Shown: one piece after another, positions 12,050-23,269 of the stretch
Layout of the letters: each line of letters opens with the position of its first letter
Position numbering within the stretch: the first letter of the stretch is position 1
Assembly: GCF_954871325.1 (NCBI RefSeq)
Contig: NC_088775.1
Coordinates: 37,363,561 to 37,427,560, forward strand
From: Gordionus sp. m RMFG-2023
Lineage: Eukaryota > Nematomorpha > Gordioida > Chordodea > Parachordodidae
Direction: 5' to 3'
Length of the DNA: 64,000 bases
The notes under the pieces: generated by a model
Seen by the model: the letters and a program-made list of their open reading frames with translations, nothing else
Told to the model about the DNA's origin: nothing
Database searches by the model: none
Position numbers and translations under genes: made by a program

Positions 12050-15000
12050 AGGTCCGTGAAGTTGGCCTAACAACTGGAAGCACTAACGATGAATTATATA
12101 TCATTTTTTAGTGCTTCGTTAGTGCTTGTTAGTGCTTCAATCCGTTTAGTAGCCGAATTTAAGGAAAAAAAGTTATAAGCAAAAATAAAAATTTGTGCCA
12201 ACTTCACGCTTAAAAGTCGATTGGAAGCACTAACGATGAAATATATATCATTCTTTAGTGCTTCGTAAGTAGAGGTTAGTGCTTCAATCTGGATAGTAGC
12301 CGAATTTAAGGGAAAAAAGTTATTCGCGAAAAAAATAAAAATAAACAAATATTGGCGACTTGCCAAAACAAAAACTATAATAGTACAAAACATCCGGTTT
12401 TCGCCATTATTTAGTGCTTAATTAGTAAATATTAATTCCGTAATTTTTATGGTTAACCGCCTTATAAAAAAAAGATATTAGGGATATAAAAATTATGACG
12501 TCACGATTTAAGCGTGAAGTTGGCCGAAATTTTGGAAGCACTAACGATGAAATGTATATCATTCTTTAGTGCTTCGTTTGTAGAGGTTAGTGCTTCAATC
12601 CGGATAGTAGCCGAATTTAAAAATCAAAAGTTATTTGCGAAAAAAAGAAATAATGGCGACGTGCCAAAACAAAAACTATAATAGTACAAAACATCCGGTT
12701 ATCGCCATTATTTAGTGCTTAATTAGTGTATTTAAATTCCGTAATTTATTTTTTTAACCGTCATATGAAAAAATTGTAACACGCTAAAGAAATTTTTAGA
12801 AGTCAAATTTCGGCTGGAAAATTATGAAAGCACTAACGATGAAACTTATAACATTCTTTAGTGCTTCGTTAGTAGAGGTTAGTGCTTCAATCAGTTCCGT
12901 AGCCGAATTTAAGAATAAAAAGTTATTCACGAAAAAAACAAAAATAAACAAATAATGGCGACGTGCCAAAACAAAAACTATAGGAGTTCTAAACATCCGG
13001 GTTTCGCCATTATTTAGTGCTTAATTAGTGTATTTAAATTCCGTTATTAATTTTGTTAACCGACATATGAAAAAATTGTAAAATGCTAAAGAAAAAACCT
13101 TTATGGCATAGTTATAAATAATATTTAATTTTTTAATACATATAATGCAATATAATTTTATTTGAATTATATATGATAATTTTCAATTCACTTAAAATAT
13201 CAAATAAATAATATATATGTTTTTAGGATTGAAGAATGTTTTTATCTTGGGAGGAGCTTATCAAATCAAATGATTTTACACGACTCCTAAATAAATTATG
13301 GCATTTGTGACAACAGAAATTGTGAATTGAAAATTATACTATACAATACAAATTAAATTATATTGCATTATATGTATTAAAAAATTAAATATTATTTATA
13401 GCTATGCCATAAAGATTTTTTAAACTATATTCCTATTATATTCGTATTTGTTTATATTTGTTATATAGAATGTTTTATTGATTATAAGCTTATTTTCGCG
13501 AATTGCTGCTTTATTCGTTGAAAATTATATCATACATTTTTTATAATTTTTTCCTTCTTTATTCTTCCATCAATATTTTAGTTATAATATTCGAATAAAA
13601 ATGTAACTCTCTTATTCTACAATCTATTTATATTATCGAGTATCAGTTTTCCAATAAAAAGATATAACGCTTGAGGATTATATTTTCGACCACTAAGTGG
13701 AGTTGGACTTGCATTTTTATTAATAACTTCTTTAGTTGTTTTGATAATTTCTAGAGAAGAGTTTGAATACAATTATTCATATCTATCTATAGAAACATAA
13801 TCAATTTGATTTCTTAAGATTCTAAAGAGGTGTCAGAAAATTTAAATTATTGATATGCTATAATGAATCAGGGTAACTATCAGAATTTCTGCATAATTAT
13901 ATTGATAATAATGAGATCTAAATGTATAAGTTTCATCGTTAGTGCTTTCATAATTTTCCAGCCGAAATTTGACCTCTAAAAATTTGTTTAGCGTGTTATA
14001 ATTTTTTCATATGACGGTTAAGAAAATAAATTGCGGAATTTAAATATACTAATTAAGCACTAAATAATGGCGTAAACCGGATGTTTAGTACTCCTATAGT
14101 TTTTGTTTTGGCACGTCGCCATTATTTCTTTTTTTCGCAAATAACTTTTGATTTTTAAATTCGGCTACAAAACTGATTGAAGCACTAACCTCTACTAACG
14201 AAGCACTAAAGAATGATATAAGTTTCATCGTTAGTGCTTTCATAATTTTCCAGCCGAAATTTGACCTCTAAAAATTTCTTTAGCGTGTTACAATTTTTTC
14301 ATATGACGGTTAACAAAATAAATTGCGGAATTTTAATATACTAATTAAACACTAAATAATGGCGAAAACCGGTTGTTTAGTACTCCTATAGTTTTTGTTT
14401 TGGCACGTCGCCATATTTTTTTTCGTGAATAACTTTTTATTCTTAAATTCGGATACAAAACTGATTAAAGCACTAACCTCTACTAACGAAGCACTAAAGA
14501 ATGATATAAGTTTCATCGTTAGTGCTTTCTTAATTTTCCAGCCGAAATTAGACCTCTAAAAATTTGTTTAGCGTGTTACAATTTTTTCATATGACGGTTA
14601 ATAAAATAAATTACAGAATTTAAATATACTAATTAAGCACTAAATAATGGCAAAAACCGGATGTTTAGTACTCCTATAGTTTTTGCTTTGGCACGTCGCC
14701 ATTATTTGTTTATTTTTGTTTTTTTCGTGAATAACTTTTTATTCTTAAATTCGGCTACGGAACTGATAGAAGCACTAACCTCTACTAACGAAGCACTAAA
14801 GAATGATATAAGTTTCATCGTTAGTGCTTCCAAAAGTTCGGCCAACTTCACGCCTAAATCGTGATGTCATAGTTTTTATTTTGCTAATAACTTTTTATTC
14901 TTAAATTCGTCTACTATACGGATTGAAGCACTAAAAAGCACTAACGAAGCACTAAAAAATGACATATGTTTCATCGTTAGTGCTTTCATAATTTTCTAGC

Positions 15001-16493
15001 CGAAATTTGACCTCTAAAAATTTCTTTTGCATGTTACAATATTTTCATATGACGGTTAACAAAATAAATTACAGAATTTAAAAATACTAATTAAGCACTA
15101 AATAATGGCGAAAACCGGATGTTTAGTACTATTATAGTTTTTGTTTTGGCACGTCGCCATTATTTCTTTTTTTCGCAAATAACTTTTAGTTTTTAAATTC
15201 GGCTACAAAACTGATTAAAGCACTAACCTCTACTAACGAAGCACTAAAGAATGATATAAGTTTCATCGTTAGTGCTTCCAAAAGTTCGGCCAACTTCACG
15301 CCTAAATCGTGACGTCATAGTTTTTATTTTGCTAATAACTTTTTATTCTTAAATTCGTCTACTATACGGATTGAAGCACTAAAAAGCACTAACGAAGCAC
15401 TAAAAAATGACATATGTTTCATCGTTAGTGCTTTCATAATTTTCTAGCCGAAATTTGACCTCTAAAAATTTCTTTTGCATGTTACAATATTTTCATATGA
15501 CGGTTAACAAAATTACAGAATTTAAAAATACTAATTAAGCACTAAATAATGGCGAAAACCGAATGTTTAGTACTATTATAGTTTTTGTTTTGGCACGTCG
15601 CCGTTCTTTTTTTCGCAAATAACTTTTTATTCTTGAATTCGGCTACATAACTGATTGAAGCACTAACCTCTACTAACGAAGCACTAAAGAATGATATAAG
15701 TTTTATCGTTAGTGCTTTCATAATTTTCCAGCCGAAATTTGACCTCTAAAAATTTCTTTAGCGTGTTACAATTTTTTCATATGACGGTTAAAAAAATAAA
15801 TTACGGAATTTAAATACACTAATTAAGCACTAAATAATGGCGAAAACCGGATGTTTTGTACTATTATAGTTTTTGTTTTGGCAATTCGCCAATATTTGTT
15901 TATTTTTGTTTTTTTCGCGAATAACTTTTTTTCCTTGGCTACTATCCGGATTGAAGCACTAACCTCTACAAACTAAAGAATGATATACATTTCATCGTTA
16001 GTGCTTCCAAAAGTTCGGCCAACTTCACGCTTAAATCGTGACGTCATAATTTTCATATACCTAATATCTTTTTTTTTATAAGGCGGTTAACCATAAAAAT
16101 TACGGAATTAATATTTACTAATAAAGCACTAGATAATGGCGAAAACCGGATGTTTTGTACTATTATAGTTTTTGTTTTGGCAAGTCGCCAATATTTGTTT
16201 ATTTTTATTTTTTTCGCGAATAACTTTTTTCCCTTAAATTCTGCTACTATCCGGATTGAAGCACTAACCTCTACTTACGAAGCACTAAAGAATGATATAT
16301 ATTTCATCGTTAGTGCTTCCAATCGACTTTTAAGCGTGAAGTTGGCACAAATTTTTATTTTTGCTTATAACTCTTTTTCCTTAAATTCGGCTACTAAACG
16401 GATTGAAGCACTAACAAGCACTAACGAAGCACTAAAAAATGATATATAATTCATCGTTAGTGCTTCCAATTGTTCGGCCAACTTCACGGACCT
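12050..16493. mobile_element. Inner foldback element, MULE-like by target duplication
   Basis: The 4444-bp element begins AGGTCCGTGAAGTTGGCC and ends with its reverse complement, flanked by an exact 9-bp duplication ACCAAAACA. Its left arm (12050-13090) has about 4 units and its right arm (13925-16493) about 11 units of the same 300-bp repeat seen in the outer structure. The spacer (13090-13925) holds a separate foldback MITE and about 500 bp of unrecognised AT-rich sequence, with no transposase. A 9-bp duplication is typical of MULEs and of FB elements. The arms are strongly unequal, suggesting unit gain or loss by recombination. Confidence 0.8.
13099..13415. mobile_element. Foldback MITE of 317 bp
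   Basis: CTTTATGGCATAGTTATAAA at the left returns as the reverse complement (TTTATAGCTATGCCATAAAG) at the right. The arms pair over about 95 bp with few mismatches. The central part contains GGGAGGAGCTTATCAAATC and no open frame. No clear target duplication was found. It lies in the spacer of the inner foldback element. Confidence 0.7.
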
Positions 16494-16502
16494 ACCAAAA
16501 CA
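16494..16502. repeat. 9-bp target duplication, right copy
   Basis: ACCAAAACA, identical to 12041-12049. Confidence 0.85.
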
Positions 16503-16734
16503 TTAAAAAATTATATTCGATTCATAAATCTGACGTTCGTCTTTATTAAAGTTTTATTAAAAAATTTTTTTAAAAAATTATATCAAAATCAAAATGTTTT
16601 TTACAATAATTATGGAAAGTTATTTAACTATATAAGAATGTTTCACATTATTTAAATGTGTTACATATTATAAAATATTACAAGTAATCATAATTTTTTG
16701 AGTAATATAAAAAATTAACCACAGAATTCCCCAC

Positions 16735-17191
16735 ATGTGATTAATAAATCAACACCCGCTGTAAACCATATAATAAATAAAAGCCTAACAGCTGCATACA
16801 TTACAAACTATCTTGAACCATCAAATTTATCTCAAGTAGATGGTTTAAGACCTGATGGTATGACAACCATACCTTGGGCCCTCGGCAAATCACTCATTGG
16901 GACTACACGTGTGTCTCATCATTCCTTTCAAACATAAATTTCAATTTAATAACACAGGCAGAAATTAAAAAGACAAACAAATACAAAAATTTTAAAAACT
17001 TCTTATTCACTCCAGTAGTGACTTCTACTAACGGGCATTTTTTGCCTTCAACATTTATGTTTTTAAAAATTCTGCGTAATAAAATACGACCTTTCACAAA
17101 TGAACCAAGAGAATTCCTTTTTATTCGACAAAAAATTAAAATAGAAATTTTTAGACACAATTATGGTTCATTTTTGAGGACTCAATTATAG
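16735..17191 (+). pseudogene. LINE C-terminal domain fragment (RPDG...WDYT type)
   Basis: Two overlapping frames together resemble one domain. The first (16737-16937) contains AVNHIINKSL, LEPSNLSQVDGLRPDGM and TIPWALGK. The second (16874-17191) contains WDYTCVSS, KTNKYKNF, FTPVVTSTNG and FLFIRQKIKIEI. The same order is seen in the fragment at 41043-41869. From family knowledge this is the region after the reverse transcriptase in certain non-LTR retrotransposons; the RPD and WD residues recall the restriction-like endonuclease of R2-type LINEs. The frame shifts near 16880-16900. It lies between the inner foldback and the right arm of the outer one, as an insertion or as sequence that was already there. 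Confidence 0.6.
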
Positions 17192-18587
17192 AATTTTATT
17201 TTTAATTATTTAATTATATAATTATAAATTATAATTTTTTAATTAGGTTTTATTACATATTTTATAATTTTATATATTTTCATAATCCTTAGTGTATTAC
17301 AATTTTTTATAAAGACGGTTAACCAAATTAATTACGGAATTCAAATTTACTAATTGAGCACTAAATAATGGCAAAACCGGATGATTACTACTGTAGTTTT
17401 TGTTTTGGCACGTCGCCATTATTTGTTTATTTTTGTTTTTTTCACAAAAATCTTTTTATTCTTAAATTCGGCTACAAAAGTAATTGAACCACTAACCTCT
17501 ACTAAGGAAGCCCTAAAGAAGGATATAAGTTTCATCGTTAGTGCTTTCATAATTTTCTAGCCGAAATTAGACCTCTAAAAATTTCTTTAGCGTGTTACAA
17601 TTTTTTCATATGACGGTTAACAAAATAAATTACGGAATTTAAATATACTAATTAAGCACTAAATAATGGTGAAAACCGGATGTTTATTACTCCTATAGTT
17701 TTTGTTTTGGCACGTCGCCATTATTTGTTTATTTTTATTTTTTTTGCTAATAACTTCTTAAATTCGGCTACAAAACTGATTAAAGCACTAACCTCTACTA
17801 ACGAAGCACCAATATATGATATAAGTTTCATCGTTAGTGCTTTCATAATTTTCTAGCCGAAATTTGACCTCTAAAAATTTCTTTAGCGTGTTACAATTTT
17901 TTCATATGACGGTTAACAAAATTAATAACGGAATTTAAATACACTAATTAAGCACTAAATAATGGCGAAAACTGGATGTATAGTACTCCTATAGTTTTTG
18001 TTTTGGCACGTCGCCATTATTTGTTTATTTTGTTTTTTTCGTTAATAACTTTTTATTCTTAAATTCGGCTACGGAACTGATTGAAACACTAACCTCTACT
18101 AACGAAGCACTAAAGAATGATATAAGTTTCATCGTTAGTGCTTCCAAAAGTTCGGCCAACTTGACGTCATAATTTTTATAACTTTTTTTCCATATGGCGG
18201 TTAACTAAATTAATAATGGAATTTAAATACATTAATTAAGCACTAAATAATGGCGAAAACGGATGTTAAGTACTACTCTAGTTTTTGTTTTGCACGTCGC
18301 CATTATTTGTTTATTTTTGTTTTTTTCGTGAATAACATTTTTATTCATAAATTCGGCTACAAAATGGATTGAAGCACTAACCTCTACTAACGAAGCACTA
18401 AAGAATGATATAAGTTTCATCGTTAGTGCTTCCAATCGACTTTTAAGCGTGAAGTAAATTTTTATTTTTGCCTATAACTTTTTTTCCTTAAATTCGCCTA
18501 CTATACGGATTGAAGCACTAACAAGCACAAAAATGACATATGATTCATCGTTAGTGCTTCCAATCGTTCGGCCAACTTCACGGACCT

Positions 18588-18956
18588 GTTTTATTTTTAT
18601 ATAAACAAACTAATAAATAACTTTATTACATTAACATATGTTTGTAGAATAAAATAATAAACAATTAGAATTTATAATAAAATTTAAGATTTCATTTAAC
18701 ATATGTGCTATCTCTACAAAATCAAAACACGATCGTTTATTTGTATCTCCCTAATGTATTTAAAATTTAAGGAGACTATATAATGTAATGTTAATTCTTT
18801 GCTAGCTTTTTGAGTCGAACCACAAACCTCCCGTTTCGAAGCTTGAATATTATTAAATTAAAAATATTATCTAATATATATAATGTCCATAATCAAAACA
18901 TTATCCTTTTCGTATCTTCCTAATGTAATTAAAATTTAAGGAGACTATATAGTGTA
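18588..18956. other. AT-rich stretch with a partial SINE-like copy
   Basis: ATTTAAGGAGACTATATA occurs twice (about 18765 and 18935), giving a local direct repeat. Near 18812-18850 the minus strand reads GAAACGGGAGGTTTGTGGTT then CGACTC, the same tRNA-like tail as at 19864-19940. Nothing else was recognised. Confidence 0.4.
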
Positions 18957-19858
18957 GGAAAGACTGGGGTTAGTCGAACCTATTTTTACAAAATTGACTA
19001 TAGCCTGTTTTTTTTATAGATATATAAAAAAATAATACATGATTGGATACCTAAAACTATACTCTATAAAGGTGCCTTATAAAAAATCTTTAGAATAGAT
19101 TCATTTTTTTTTAAATTTTATTTTTTGTAAAAGTGAAATTTTTTTTCAACAAGCCCCAATAGCGGGGTGAGGCAAACCACATCAAGGGGCTTCCTAAACC
19201 ATATATTTTTTTAGGCCATAATAAATTGAAATGCATTTTTATTTATTAATAATGATAGGTATAGAATAATTTTATTGTTTTATTCTTCATATCATAATAC
19301 AAGTTGAAGCTAATTATATATAAAAATTGAAACTTAATTTTGGCTAATTTAATAAACATTTTGGACATAAAAAAATATGATTTTTAAGGAGAGATTAAGA
19401 TTTCTTAGCATAAATCCTAAATACCAATCATAAACAACCATGAAATTGACTTTTCAATATTTTAAATTTTTTTCATTATTAACTGCCATAATTGACGTGT
19501 ATGGTTTAACAAACTCCGCTAGCTCTAAGTTGACAAATGATGATTGAAATAATATCTAAATTTGATAAATACTCATAAAACTTACCCAAATTATAGGAGA
19601 GTGTTTAAACTTTGCAATAAAATTTAATTTACATATATGATTATATATTTTAATAAAAATTAAATTTTTGTCAATAAAAAATCTTTTGAAAATTCAAAAA
19701 TTTATTTCTTGAATAAAATTTTAGTAATTAATTATTTCAAAATATTTTTTTGTCCATAGATGTATACTAATGAAAACTATATTATGATAAAATTTTAACC
19801 TTCTGGTGTATTTAATTTTAAAATGAGATTAAATGGTTTGTCTAACCCCAGTCTCTCC
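18957..19858. mobile_element. Non-autonomous pogo-like (Tc1/mariner superfamily) element
   Basis: It is flanked by TA on both sides (18955-18956 and 19859-19860). The left end is GGAAAGACTGGGGTTAGTCG; the right end reverse-complemented is GGAGAGACTGGGGTTAGACA. The ends resemble those of the pogo-like element at 57135-58559 (GGGGAGACCAGGGCTAGTCG), which still encodes an N-terminal pogo-type helix-turn-helix. No transposase remains. A small inner foldback, AAGCCCCAATAGCGGGGTGAGG with AAGGGGCTT, is near 19160-19190. Confidence 0.75.
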
Positions 19859-19863
19859 TAATG

Positions 19864-19940
19864 TTATTTTTAGGCTCTCTACGAGAGTCGAACACAAGCC
19901 TCCCGTTTCAAAGTCGTATGCCTTAAGCATGCACCAACTT
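19864..19940 (-). mobile_element. tRNA-derived SINE-like sequence
   Basis: On the minus strand the sequence has a B-box-like GTGTTCGACTC and, upstream, an A-box-like AAGTTGGTGCATGCTTAAGG, with CGTATGC-like and GAAACGGGAGGCTTG segments between. The spacing is tRNA-like, but I could not draw a full cloverleaf, so a tRNA-derived SINE is the better call. A shortened relative is at 18812-18850. Confidence 0.4.
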
Positions 19941-20136
19941 GAATATAATTAGATTTAAAATATGCTTATATTTTTATAACTCTGCCGTTTATTACCATAC
20001 TAGCTGACGGGTAATTATTTAGTTTGTGTGTATGGTACTAAATATACTTTATTAATAAATTTTATATAAATATTAAAATTTAGGAGAAAAAGAGGTAAAA
20101 TTGTTGCAATATATACCGTGAGCATGTATTAGAAAT

Positions 20137-20505
20137 CAAAATTTAAATTTGTGATGGAAATCATATTGTATAAAATATAAAATAGAAATGCTGAAAATTT
20201 TTTTATTTTAAATATGGGCTAGACATTGGCCTGAAATTTTTTTTTGCAGGAATCGCCAGGCCTGATTAAAAAACTTAATCCCAAGCAATTTTCATAAAAT
20301 TAAGCCATTTATTTTTATTGTAATTTAATAAAAATCTCTTAAATTAAATTTTATATTTAGAATAAAATTTAGATCTGTGATAGAAATCATATTGTGTAAA
20401 ATGTAAAATAGAAATGCTTGAAAATTTTTTAATTTTAAATATGGGCTAGACATTGGTCTGAAAATTTTTTTTTGCAGAAATCGCCAGGCCTGATTAAAAA
20501 ACTAA
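20137..20505. repeat. Direct duplication, period about 230 bp
   Basis: Copy 1 (20137-20278) and copy 2 (20367-20503) share GAAATCATATTGT, AAAATAGAAATGCT, TATGGGCTAGACATTGG and AATCGCCAGGCCTGATTAAA. No coding sequence was seen. Further GGCTTGG-type repeats follow. Confidence 0.7.
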
Positions 20506-20559
20506 GCCCATGCAACTTTCATATTCTGATTTTATTTTTAAATAAATTATGACTACTAA

Positions 20560-21070
20560 CAAAATTATTATGATCTTTGGTGGGCTTGAGATAATTTTCT
20601 CAACATTATGAGCATGAACCTGTTGGGAATTTTTTTTTATATTAAATATTAGGCATAATATCTATATGGGCCTCAGGTAAAAGCTAATTTAAAAATATTT
20701 TTACTCAAAAAATAATATTCACTATTAGTCATAATGAGTTGGTCTTGGTCTGAAATAGGATTGAGCGGGATTAGAAAGAATAAAAAATGAATTTGGTTTT
20801 TAGAGATTTACCTATCTCCAGGCTTGAGAAAAAAAATTTAAAAATTATTACGTTTTGGCCAGGTTTGAAAAAAATTTTATAAAATTATTATGGGTGGGGC
20901 TAGGCTTGGAAAATATTTTTATGAATTATATTGGCTTGGACTTATGGAAAATTTATCAAAATTATTATCAGCTTGGACGCTTGGGAATTCTATTAACCAC
21001 TATGGATCAGATATTGACCTAAAACAAATTTTTTTGCAGGCCTGGGGATCTGGCCTAAAGGGGTTAGGGG
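20560..21070. repeat. GGCTTGG / AAAATTTTT repeat block, left side
   Basis: The segments AATTATTATGATCTTTGGTG (about 20560) and CTTGGAAAATATTTTTATGA (about 20906), then CAGCTTGGACGCTTGG (about 20969), are repeated at 23450-23770 in the same orientation but in the opposite order. A 64-codon open stretch at 20890-21084 is a by-product of the repeat. The following 21071-21560 is AT-rich with nothing recognised. Confidence 0.6.
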
Positions 21071-21655
21071 GTTATAAAGAATAACAAGACATTATATAAT
21101 TTCTCTATTTGATAAAAATATTATTAATTACCTATGGTCGTCTGTAAAGGGCTTGTAACCAAAACCATTCGGCTTCGGATATTATATAAATTTAAGAAAT
21201 ATATTTCATCATCATTCTTATAAAGTTCAAATATTCAAATAGTTTGCTATATAGAAAAAACAAAATCGACCATTAAAAAAAATTATAATTTTAACTTAAT
21301 AGACTTTCATGAGGTAAATATATTTTATTTTAAAAGGATATGTAAATTTTAAAGTGCCTATCAAATTTATTATATGGTGTTCATATATATCCTAATTGTT
21401 TGGTAAATTCTATCATAAAATTACAAAGAGGTAAAAATAATTATAATTTATACCATATAAATATATCGGTTACGCTATATATCGAGATTAGTCAAGATGT
21501 CTTCTTTGAGTAATGTTGGCATCTTTGTCATGAATTTTTATATTTAAAAATTTATTCGCTATCCAATGGCCTTTCTCGCCATGTGTATCCTCATGACCTT
21601 TCTCGCCATGGAAAGCAAATATTTTATGAATTCTGTATACTCCTCTCAATGTATC

Positions 21656-22142
21656 TTATTTTTTAGTAAAGAGATATATCACAGAATCATCATTTGAATC
21701 TGAATCATCATAATGAAGATCACACGGATATTCTAAAAAAATACTAGTTTTTTCTTTAAAACCACCTATATCAGGTGGTAAATTATCATCGATATCTTTA
21801 AATCCTTCACTAGTAGTACATTGTGATAACTCAAAATTAATACTATTTGATGAAATTTCTGAAAAATCATCATCTCCACTAGATACATCGGATATATCGC
21901 AAATTGTTAAATTAATATCAGAATGTTTACTTATAATATTCGATTTATAATTTTTAGTCATTAACGTCATATTTCTTAGCGATCTCTGTATAATGCGATT
22001 TATAAGGCAACGCATATTTAACTAGATCGTCACTTGAAATTTCCAAAAAATCATCAACATCAATCCGCTCTTTAAATATTTCTTGATTATTACTTTTTTT
22101 TGGTGAGGATGATTTTATAACCTCGGTATTGATATTTATCAA
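21656..22142 (-). pseudogene. Acidic linker downstream of OTU (copy 2)
   Basis: Two overlapping frames (21954-22142 and 21656-22015) encode Asp/Ser/Glu-rich sequence: DVDDFLEISSDDLVKYA in one and DVSSGDDDFSEISS, then DDSDSNDDSVIYLF in the other. Copy 1 has an equivalent acidic tail (SSEEFNLP, DYSDISDEDI). The hydrophobic-plus-acidic patches (DDSVIYLF) resemble SUMO-interaction motifs, but this is only a pattern match. The overlap implies a frame change near 21960-22015. Confidence 0.45.
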
Positions 22143-22221
22143 GGCGTTATTAAGTTTTTAAAATTCACTATTTTAGGTGATGGTATAGTATTTATAGGTA
22201 AGACCATATTACAATCATTGT

Positions 22222-23034
22222 CTATATCTTCTTCTTTTTCATATAAAAGGCAAAATGATTAATAACGATAGGCTTTATAATACGGGGATTAGTCGTCGTC
22301 CAAAGGATGGCACGATTAATGGGCATGTCAATTGAAACACCCCTATCACGTATATCCCTGCTATAAGGGTTATTTGGGAATATACTTTCCGACCTAAATG
22401 GCTCCATTAAACCAGCACTTATGGCGTAAATTTCTGGCAATGCTGCCCAAACACCGACGTTTAAAATAGAGTTTAATATTTTGTCATATGAATTTTCAAA
22501 ATTTAATAAATCATTTGGTAAGATATAAGTTGGGCTATCGTAACTGTAATATTCGGAGTTCAATATTACTTCTATAGCAGCTTTAACTCTAACATATATA
22601 TATAATTCTGCATCCCCATATTTAGCGAGAGATATTACTCGATAAAAGCAATTCCCGTCACCCAATACCTTAAATTTTTCTAAAATATTATATCTTTGAA
22701 AATATTTTAAAAAATTTATGCCTATATTATCTTCCTTACATTTATCAATATTTATAACTGTAGGGTTAGGTGCTAAATTATAGATTTTTATAAATCTTAG
22801 CTCATTATTAGCGGTTTTTTTATCCGGTGAAGATCTTAACCTGACTAGTGAATCTGATATTTTATAACAGTTTTTACAAATAAATGGAGCTATCAAAAAG
22901 GTCCATATCATATTTAATCCCGATAGCTCTTTAAGACAGGCTTTGTGAATCCTTGAATCACATATATTACAACCTATTGAGTCATAATTTATTCTTTCTG
23001 GATTAATGGGTTGATTACATTCTAAGCAAATCAT
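22222..23034 (-). CDS. PHD finger-OTU cysteine protease protein (copy 2), open frame
   Basis: The 270-residue frame starts at ATG 23034. Residues 3-56 form a PHD-type C4HC3 finger: C3, C6, C22, C25, H30, C33, C53, C56, spacing within the usual PHD range. The OTU core follows: VLGDGNCFYRVISLAKYGD gives the catalytic Asp and Cys at about residues 123-126, and INHFAFYM near residue 260 gives the likely catalytic His. Between them are PEIYAISAGL and NPYSRDIRDRG, matching copy 1. The two core domains look complete, unlike copy 1. In both copies the sequence just before this start ends in AG after a T/A-rich stretch, so an upstream exon is possible. Expected activity is ubiquitin-type deconjugation, with PHD binding to chromatin or zinc-dependent contacts; both are inferred from the families. 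Confidence 0.75.
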   Translation of the reverse strand: MICLECNQPINPERINYDSIGCNICDSRIHKACLKELSGLNMIWTFLIAPFICKNCYKISDSLVRLRSSPDKKTANNELRFIKIYNLAPNPTVINIDKCKEDNIGINFLKYFQRYNILEKFKVLGDGNCFYRVISLAKYGDAELYIYVRVKAAIEVILNSEYYSYDSPTYILPNDLLNFENSYDKILNSILNVGVWAALPEIYAISAGLMEPFRSESIFPNNPYSRDIRDRGVSIDMPINRAILWTTTNPRIIKPIVINHFAFYMKKKKI

Positions 23035-23095
23035 TTTCCTGTATTCAATATAAATTATTAATATAATATTTATAAGTTATCATTAGTGTTGTTAA

Positions 23096-23165
23096 TTTTT
23101 TTTACACATCAACGAGATTCGAACCACTCACTTAACATTCGATAGACAAACGTTCTTTCCAGTCA
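23096..23165 (-). other. tRNA-like or SINE-like sequence beside a C run
   Basis: On the minus strand a B-box-like GTGGTTCGAATCTCGTTGAT follows a possible anticodon-arm hairpin (CGTTTGTCTATCGAATG), and GACTGGAAAGAACG could be a D-arm remnant. Acceptor-stem pairing was not found. A run of about 13 C residues follows at 23167-23178. It is more likely a SINE head or tRNA pseudogene than a working tRNA gene. Confidence 0.3.
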
Positions 23166-23269
23166 CCCCCCCCCCCCTTCTATATTAAATTTTGTATTAC
23201 AATTCTTCTTATATATGAATATTATGATAAATAATAAAAATATACAATATTTATCTTTTTTATTAGAAG

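Larger units (their letters stand above)
8507..18587. mobile_element. Outer foldback structure with long inverted arms of about 300-bp units
   Basis: Both ends carry AGGTCCGTGAAGTTGGCCGA (reverse-complemented at right). The left arm (8507-11200) has about 10 units and the right arm (17270-18587) about 5, in opposite orientation. Each unit carries GAAGCACTAACGATGAA, TTTAGTGCTTCGTTAG, GGTTAGTGCTTCAATC, AATGGCGACGTGCCAAAAC and GCCATTATTTAGTGCTTAAT. Flanks are ATAATAGTT at left and GTTTTATTT at right, so there is no target duplication. Between the arms lie a hAT relic, a second complete foldback element and a LINE fragment. Terminal arms of tandem units resemble Drosophila FB elements. Confidence 0.7.
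21560..23070 (-). mobile_element. MULE-type transposon relic with PHD-OTU gene (copy 2), transposase missing
   Basis: The PHD-OTU gene of the same type as copy 1 lies on the minus strand, followed by an acidic segment. The transposase and DDCGAW modules are absent, as if deleted internally. Just beyond the last coding piece, the minus strand shows CATGGCGAGAAAGG twice (about 21560-21612), which parallels CATGGCG-type pairs at 22-80 in copy 1. Termini and target duplication were not identified. GGCTTGG-type repeats flank it on both sides. Confidence 0.6.

Noticed and set aside
8551-18435. A dozen or so open stretches of 61-99 codons with near-identical protein sequence (LARRHYLFIFVF, EALTSTNEALKND types)
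   Set aside because: They come from the same phase of the 300-bp repeat unit in both arms; similarity is explained by the repeat, lengths are short, and there is no domain or consistent start.
8498-18596. Target duplication for the outer foldback structure
   Set aside because: ATAATAGTT at left and GTTTTATTT at right do not match, so the outer pair of ends cannot be proven to be one insertion.
23096-23165. Functional tRNA gene
   Set aside because: B-box-like sequence is present but no acceptor stem could be paired and the D-arm is doubtful; a SINE or pseudogene is more likely.
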